The position numbers were made by a program, and so were the translations under genes. Below, piece by piece: positions 59,250 to 64,000 of a stretch of DNA of 64,000 nucleotides. The first letter of the stretch is position 1; each line of letters opens with the position of its first letter. This DNA comes from Streptomyces iconiensis (GTDB taxonomy: Bacteria; Actinomycetota; Actinomycetes; Streptomycetales; Streptomycetaceae), in NCBI RefSeq assembly GCF_028657195.3, contig NZ_JANCPR020000007.1, positions 186,001 through 250,000 of the forward strand. Direction: 5' to 3'. Under the pieces are notes generated by a model, which saw only the letters and a program-made list of their open reading frames with translations, did no database searches and had not been told where the DNA came from.

Positions 59250-59699
59250 ATGGCACAGGTAGAGGAGTCCATCGAGGTGGCCGTCCCGGTGACGACGGCG
59301 TACAACCAGTGGACGCAGTTCGAGGACTTCCCCCGCTTCATGGACGGGGTCGAGCGCATCGAGCAGCGCACCCCGACGCTCACCCACTGGGTCACCGAGA
59401 TCGGCGGCACACGGCGCGAGTTCGACGCCCGGATCACCGAGCAGATCCCGGACGAGCGCGTGGCCTGGACCACCGTGGAGGGTGAGGTCCGCCAGTCGGG
59501 CGTGGTCACCTTCCACCGGCTCGACGACGACCACTCCAAGGTGATGCTCCAGCTCGAACACGACCCGCAGGGCCTCGCGGACTCCGTCGGCGACAAGCTG
59601 GGCTTCGTCACCCGCAAGGCCAAGGGCGACCTGCAGCGCTTCCGCGACTTCATCGAGAAGCGCGGCAGCGAGACCGGCGGATGGCGCGGCAAGGTCTGA
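59250..59699 (+). CDS. SRPBCC (START/Bet v1-like) family protein
   Basis: A 149-residue polyketide-cyclase/dehydrase-like protein: VEESIEVAVPVTTAYNQWTQFEDFPRFMDGVERIEQRTPTLTHWVTEIGG, then DERVAWTTVEG and VMLQLEHDPQGLADSVGDKLG. This subgroup is common in Streptomyces as a general stress or membrane-associated protein without an assigned reaction. AGGAGAAGG precedes the ATG. It lies 64 bp before Ku on the same strand and may be cotranscribed. Confidence 0.87.
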   Translation: MAQVEESIEVAVPVTTAYNQWTQFEDFPRFMDGVERIEQRTPTLTHWVTEIGGTRREFDARITEQIPDERVAWTTVEGEVRQSGVVTFHRLDDDHSKVMLQLEHDPQGLADSVGDKLGFVTRKAKGDLQRFRDFIEKRGSETGGWRGKV

Positions 59700-59763
59700 C
59701 ACAGCCGTCCGCAGGAGGGGTGGGACCGACCGTTCGAGGAGGGGCGGAACCGCAGGAGGCGCC

Positions 59764-60846
59764 ATGGCACGCCCGGTCTGGAGCGGAGTGGTCAGCTTCG
59801 GTCTGGTGACGGTCCCGGTGCGGCTGTTCGCCGCGACCGAGGACCACACCATCCACTTCCGCCAGCTGCAGCGCGGGACCAGCGACCGCATCCGCAACAA
59901 GCGCGTCAACGAACGCACAGGCAAGACGGTCGACCAGGACGACATCGTCAAGGGCTACGACCTGGGCGACGGCGAGTACATCACCGTCGAGCCCGAGGAG
60001 CTGAAGGAGATCGCTCCGGGGAAGTCGCAGGTCATCGACGTCAGCGGCTTCGTGGAGAGCGACGAGGTCGATCCCGTCTACTTCGTCAGGGCCTACTACC
60101 TCGCCCCTGGCGGGGAGGGGTACACCAAGCCGTACGAACTGCTGCGCAAGGCGCTGGCCGAGTCGGGCAGGATCGGTATCGCGACGTTCGTCATGCACAG
60201 CAGGGAGTACCTGGTGGCGCTGCGCGCCCAGGACGGCGTGCTGGCCCTGCACACCCTGCGCTGGGCCGACGAAGTACGCGACCCGGACGAGGAGTTGCCC
60301 TCGCTCCCGGAGGGGCAGCAGTCGCGGACCAAGGAGCTGAAGACGGCGCAGCAGCTCATCGAGACGATGAGCACCGAGTGGCATCCCGAGGAGTACAGCG
60401 ACACCTACGAGGACCGCGTACGCGAACTGATCAAGGCCAAGGCCAACGGCGAGGAGATCACCCCGGCCGAGGGCCCGCCGGAAGCCACCAACGTCGTCGA
60501 TCTGACCGAGGCGCTCGAACGCAGCATCAGGCAGGCCGGGCCCGAAGGCGGCGGCCGGAAGTCCGGTTCCGCGCGCCGCCGTACGCGCACGGGCACGGGC
60601 TCCGGTGGCGGCCGGTCCTCGTCGTCCAGCCGCTCGTCCTCGTCCGGGCGGTCCTCCTCCCGTAGCAAGGCCGCATCGAAAGGCGGAGGCGCGCGGGACA
60701 CGTCGCTGAAGGACCTGTCGAAGGACGAGCTGTACCAGCGCGCCACCGAGAGCGGGGTGCGGGGACGCTCCCGTATGTCCCGTGAGCAGCTCCTGGAAGC
60801 GCTCGGCGGCAAGAGTCCGGCGGGCGGCGCCAGGAAGGCGGCCTGA
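59764..60846 (+). CDS. ku: Ku DNA end-binding protein
   Basis: A 360-residue bacterial Ku for non-homologous end joining (ARPVWSGVVSFGLVTVPVRLFAATEDHTIHFRQLQ). The Ku core runs to about residue 255. A Ser/Arg/Gly-rich linker follows (about 262-305), then a C-terminal helical domain (SLKDLSKDELYQRATESGVRGRSRMSREQLLEAL) of the Rho-N/SAP-like type found in longer actinobacterial Ku proteins, which helps DNA binding and bridging. No LigD gene is in the window. A GGAGG-like site precedes the ATG. Confidence 0.95.
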   Translation: MARPVWSGVVSFGLVTVPVRLFAATEDHTIHFRQLQRGTSDRIRNKRVNERTGKTVDQDDIVKGYDLGDGEYITVEPEELKEIAPGKSQVIDVSGFVESDEVDPVYFVRAYYLAPGGEGYTKPYELLRKALAESGRIGIATFVMHSREYLVALRAQDGVLALHTLRWADEVRDPDEELPSLPEGQQSRTKELKTAQQLIETMSTEWHPEEYSDTYEDRVRELIKAKANGEEITPAEGPPEATNVVDLTEALERSIRQAGPEGGGRKSGSARRRTRTGTGSGGGRSSSSSRSSSSGRSSSRSKAASKGGGARDTSLKDLSKDELYQRATESGVRGRSRMSREQLLEALGGKSPAGGARKAA

Positions 60847-60995
60847 ACCGGCGGGCCCGTACAGCGGACGGGCCCGCCCGTACACGCCCACCGGGGCGGA
60901 ACCCCTACCCCGCACGTGTCATCGGCGGCGAGCGGGGAACTGGTGTCGCGCGGCGCTCCCTGGGCGCCGCGCGGCGACCGCTGGGAGGACGTGGC

Positions 60996-63900
60996 ATGGG
61001 CGTACGCACCTGGATCAGGGAGTGGCCGGTCTACCGGCAGCTCACCGGCGAAGACCCGCTGGGCCGCGGGGACTCGGCCGCCTCGGAGCACACACGGAAC
61101 CTGCGGGCGCGTACGGAGGACGCGGACCGGGTCGTCAAGTCGGTCTGCCCGTACTGCGCCGTCGGCTGCGGCCAGGACGTGTACGTCAAGGACGAGCAGG
61201 TCGTGCAGATCGAGGGCGACCCCGACTCCCCGGTCAGCAGGGGCAGGCTCTGCCCGAAGGGTTCTGCGACGCTCCAGCTCACCACGGGTGACGCACGGCG
61301 CCACGAGGTGCTCTACCGCCGCCCGTACGCGAAGGACTGGGAACGGCTGGACCTGGAGACGGCCATGGACATGGTCGCCGACCGGGTCGTACGCACCCGC
61401 GGGGAGACCTGGGAGGAGGAGCGGGACGGCGTGCGCGTCAACCGCACCCTGGGCCTCGCGACGCTCGGTGGCGCGGCGCTCGACAACGAGGAGAACTACC
61501 TCATCAAGAAGCTGTTCACGGCCCTGGGCGTGGTGCAGATCGAGAACCAGGCGCGGGTCTGCCACAGCTCGACCGTCGCGGGGCTGGGCACCTCGTTCGG
61601 ACGCGGCGGCGCCACCACCTTCCTCCAGGACCTCCAGCACGCGGACTGCATCGTCATCGAGGGCTCCAACTTCGCCGAGGCCCACCCCGTCGGCTTCCAG
61701 TGGGTGATGGAGGCCAAGGCGCGCGGAGCCAAGATCATCCACGTCGATCCGCGCTTCACCCGTACGAGTGCGCTGGCGGATCTGCACGTACCGATCCGCG
61801 CGGGAACGGACATCGCGTTCCTCGGCGGCCTCATCAACCATGTGCTGAGCACCGGGGCCGACTTCCGCGAGTACGTCCTCGACTACACCAACGCCTCCAC
61901 CCTCGTCGGCGAGGACTTCGCGGACACCGAGGACCTCGACGGCGTCTTCTCGGGCCTCGACGAGCACTCGGGCGACTACGACCTGACCACCTGGCAGTAC
62001 GAGGGCGGCGGCTTCGTGCAGGCGGCGGCGGGGGAGCGGGACGCGCTCTACGAGGAACGCGCGGACGGTGAGGAGAGCGGGGACGCGGGGAAGACGGGGC
62101 AGGCCGGGTCCGGGGACAGCGGGAAGGCCGGGCGGGCCGGGAAGGCCGGGGACGGCGGGGTCGGCGCCCGGGAACGTGCAAGCCGGGACGGTGCCGGGCC
62201 GGCGGCTGGCGGCCCCGGCTTCGCGGGCGGTCCCGCCGCTTTCCCGCCGGCCGGGCAGTCCGAGACGCACGGGTCGGGCGGGGCGCCCGTCATCGGGGAG
62301 CGCCGGCACGACCGCACGCTCCAGCACCCGCGCTGCGTCTACCAGATCCTCAAGCGGCACTACGCCCGCTACACCCCCGAGATGGTCGAGGAGACCTGCG
62401 GCATCCCGCGCGCCACCTTCGAGGAGGTGTGCCGCGCGCTGGTGGAGAACTCGGGGCGCGAGCGCACCTCGGCGTTCGCCTACGCCGTCGGCTGGACCCA
62501 GCACACCGTGGGCGCCCAGTACATCCGCGCCGCGTGCGTACTCCAGCTGCTGCTGGGCAACATCGGCCGCCCAGGCGGCGGTATCCAGGCGCTGCGCGGG
62601 CACGCCAGCATCCAGGGCTCCAGCGACATCCCGACCCTGTTCAACCTGCTGCCCGGCTACATCCCGATGCCGCACGCGCACCAGGACGAGAGCCTGGCCG
62701 ACTTCGTCAGCGCCATGCGCACGGACAAGGGCTTCTGGGGCGACATGGGCGCCTACGTCGTCAGCCTGCTCAAGGCGTACTGGGGTGAGGCGGCCACGGC
62801 TGACAACGACTTCTGCTTCGGCCATCTGCCCCGCCTGACCGGCTCGCACAGCACGTACGACACCGTGCTCGCGCAGCTCAAGGGGGAGTGCAAGGGCTAC
62901 TTCCTGCTCGGCGAGAACCCGGCGGTCGGCTCGGCCAACGCCCGTATGCAGCGGCTCGGCATGGCGAACCTCGACTGGCTCGTCGTGCGCGACTTCTCCC
63001 TCATCGAGTCGGCGACCTGGTGGAAGGACGGCCCCGAGACCGAGACCGGCGAACTGCGGACGGAAGACATCGGTACCGAGGTCTTCTTCTTCCCCGCGGC
63101 AGCGCACACGGAGAAAGCGGGCTCGTTCACCAACACCAACCGCATGCTCCAGTGGCACTACCCGGCCAAGGAGCCCGACGGCGAGGCGCGCAGCGACCTG
63201 TGGTTCACGTACCACCTCGGGCGCCGCATCAAGGAGCGGCTGCGCGGCTCCACCGAGCGGGCAGACCGGCCTGTGCTCGATCTGACCTGGGACTACCCGG
63301 TCGACGGGCCGCTGGACGAGCCGGTCGCCGAATCCGTGCTCGCCGAGATCAACGGCCGTCACCCGGACGGCAGTCCACTCACCCGCTACCAGGAGCTGCG
63401 TGACGACGGGACCACCACCTGCGGCTGCTGGATCTACTGCGGGGTCTACAAGGACGGCGTCAATCAGGCGGCGCGCAAGAAGCCGCACACCGAACAGAAC
63501 TGGATCGCCGCCGAGTGGGCCTGGTCCTGGCCTGCCAACCGGCGCATCCTCTACAACCGCGCCTCCGCCGACCCCGAAGGCGCACCCTGGAGCGCCGCCA
63601 AGTCCCTGGTGTGGTGGGACGAAGCGGACGGCCGCTGGAGCGGCTACGACGTCCCCGACTTCATCGAGGACCGCGCACCCTCCTTCCGCCCGGAGCCCGG
63701 CGCCACGGGGCCCGACGCGCTCTCCGGTACCGACCCGTTCATCATGCAGGCCGACGGAAAGGGCTGGCTGTACGCGCCGGCCGGACTCGTCGACGGCCCC
63801 ATGCCCACCCACTACGAGCCGCAGGACTCGCCCGTCACCAACCCCCTCCACCCCCACCAGCAGCGCAGCCCCGTACGGCAGCTCTTCGCGCACGAGGACA

Positions 63901-64000
63901 ACCGCTACCACCCCAGCGGCCGGGAGGCCGGCTCCGGCGTCTACCCGTACGTCATCACCACGTACCGGCTCACCGAGCACTTCACGGCGGGAGGTATGAC
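60996..64000 (+). CDS. Formate dehydrogenase alpha subunit (molybdopterin), 3' end beyond the window
   Basis: The first about 1000 residues of a formate dehydrogenase-N-type catalytic subunit. The [4Fe-4S] cysteines are Cys51, Cys54, Cys58 and Cys86 (CPYCAVGC...CPKG), and the molybdenum ligand is Cys189 with the adjacent His190 (ARVCHSST), so this is the Cys and not the selenocysteine form. Molybdopterin domains follow without frame breaks. From about residue 350 to 435 lies a Gly/Ala/Lys/Asp-rich low-complexity insertion just before LQHPRCVYQILKRHYARYTPEMVEE. No Tat signal is present, so it should be cytoplasmic. GGGAGG precedes the ATG. Confidence 0.92.
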   Translation, partial: MGVRTWIREWPVYRQLTGEDPLGRGDSAASEHTRNLRARTEDADRVVKSVCPYCAVGCGQDVYVKDEQVVQIEGDPDSPVSRGRLCPKGSATLQLTTGDARRHEVLYRRPYAKDWERLDLETAMDMVADRVVRTRGETWEEERDGVRVNRTLGLATLGGAALDNEENYLIKKLFTALGVVQIENQARVCHSSTVAGLGTSFGRGGATTFLQDLQHADCIVIEGSNFAEAHPVGFQWVMEAKARGAKIIHVDPRFTRTSALADLHVPIRAGTDIAFLGGLINHVLSTGADFREYVLDYTNASTLVGEDFADTEDLDGVFSGLDEHSGDYDLTTWQYEGGGFVQAAAGERDALYEERADGEESGDAGKTGQAGSGDSGKAGRAGKAGDGGVGARERASRDGAGPAAGGPGFAGGPAAFPPAGQSETHGSGGAPVIGERRHDRTLQHPRCVYQILKRHYARYTPEMVEETCGIPRATFEEVCRALVENSGRERTSAFAYAVGWTQHTVGAQYIRAACVLQLLLGNIGRPGGGIQALRGHASIQGSSDIPTLFNLLPGYIPMPHAHQDESLADFVSAMRTDKGFWGDMGAYVVSLLKAYWGEAATADNDFCFGHLPRLTGSHSTYDTVLAQLKGECKGYFLLGENPAVGSANARMQRLGMANLDWLVVRDFSLIESATWWKDGPETETGELRTEDIGTEVFFFPAAAHTEKAGSFTNTNRMLQWHYPAKEPDGEARSDLWFTYHLGRRIKERLRGSTERADRPVLDLTWDYPVDGPLDEPVAESVLAEINGRHPDGSPLTRYQELRDDGTTTCGCWIYCGVYKDGVNQAARKKPHTEQNWIAAEWAWSWPANRRILYNRASADPEGAPWSAAKSLVWWDEADGRWSGYDVPDFIEDRAPSFRPEPGATGPDALSGTDPFIMQADGKGWLYAPAGLVDGPMPTHYEPQDSPVTNPLHPHQQRSPVRQLFAHEDNRYHPSGREAGSGVYPYVITTYRLTEHFTAGGM

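Overview
The window reads as chromosomal DNA of a high-GC actinomycete, most likely a Streptomyces or close relative. Third codon positions are almost always G or C, GTG and TTG starts are common, many neighbouring genes overlap by ATGA or TGATG, Tat-type and lipoprotein secretion signals are frequent, and the gene families are typical (AfsR-type NB-ARC remnant, LacI/TetR/GntR regulators beside catabolic operons, Ku, zinc-independent ribosomal protein paralogues). No rRNA, tRNA, CRISPR array, intact insertion sequence or phage gene was seen. Most of the window looks like accessory catabolic and stress modules, each with its own regulator.

Region by region. 1-3951: a rubber (polyisoprene) degradation locus with two tandem latex-clearing-protein genes (the left one cut by the window edge), a divergent TetR regulator and an acyl-CoA dehydrogenase whose catalytic Glu is placed as in isovaleryl-CoA dehydrogenase. 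4157-15849: a tightly coupled operon of sugar-phosphate deglycase (SIS), PfkB kinase, hydantoinase/oxoprolinase A and B, MHS-type transporter and gamma-glutamyltransferase-like protein, divergent from a LacI regulator and a FAD amine oxidase. It resembles fructosamine (Amadori product) catabolism joined to lactam opening, a combination I do not recognise as described. 15702-18854: a truncated secreted protein, a secreted lytic transglycosylase and a quinone-reductase-like protein. 19034-22652: nucleoside hydrolase plus transporter under a GntR regulator with matching operators. 23117-24421: a TetR plus paired SMR efflux operon. 25526-34533: an extracellular GH87 alpha-1,3-glucanase, GH13 glucosidase, ABC sugar importer and LacI regulator.

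35175-43369: small detoxification or catabolic units (tautomerase and SDR with an XRE regulator; alpha/beta hydrolase with a TetR; alpha/beta hydrolase and a drug exporter with an Lrp-type regulator). 43424-55801: a large zinc-starvation island with four matching Zur boxes, zinc-independent L32, S18, L31, L33, S14 and L28, a Zur-type regulator, COG0523 proteins that have lost their GTPase motifs, and a zinc ABC importer with two AztD-like metallochaperones. A recombination scar (a broken COG0523 gene abutting an AfsR-type fragment) and a MerR/NIPSNAP pair interrupt it. 55903-64000: an M20 peptidase and NCS1 permease pair, an SRPBCC protein, Ku, and the start of a formate dehydrogenase alpha subunit cut by the right edge.

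How parts work together: in the zinc island, Zur would release all four boxes at low zinc. Zinc-free ribosomal proteins then replace zinc-binding ones and spare zinc, while the importer and chaperones scavenge it. In the glucan locus, the secreted GH87 cuts alpha-1,3-glucan, the ABC system imports oligosaccharides and the intracellular GH13 enzyme releases glucose. In the rubber locus, secreted Lcp cleaves polyisoprene to oligo-isoprenoid aldehydes that need beta-oxidation.
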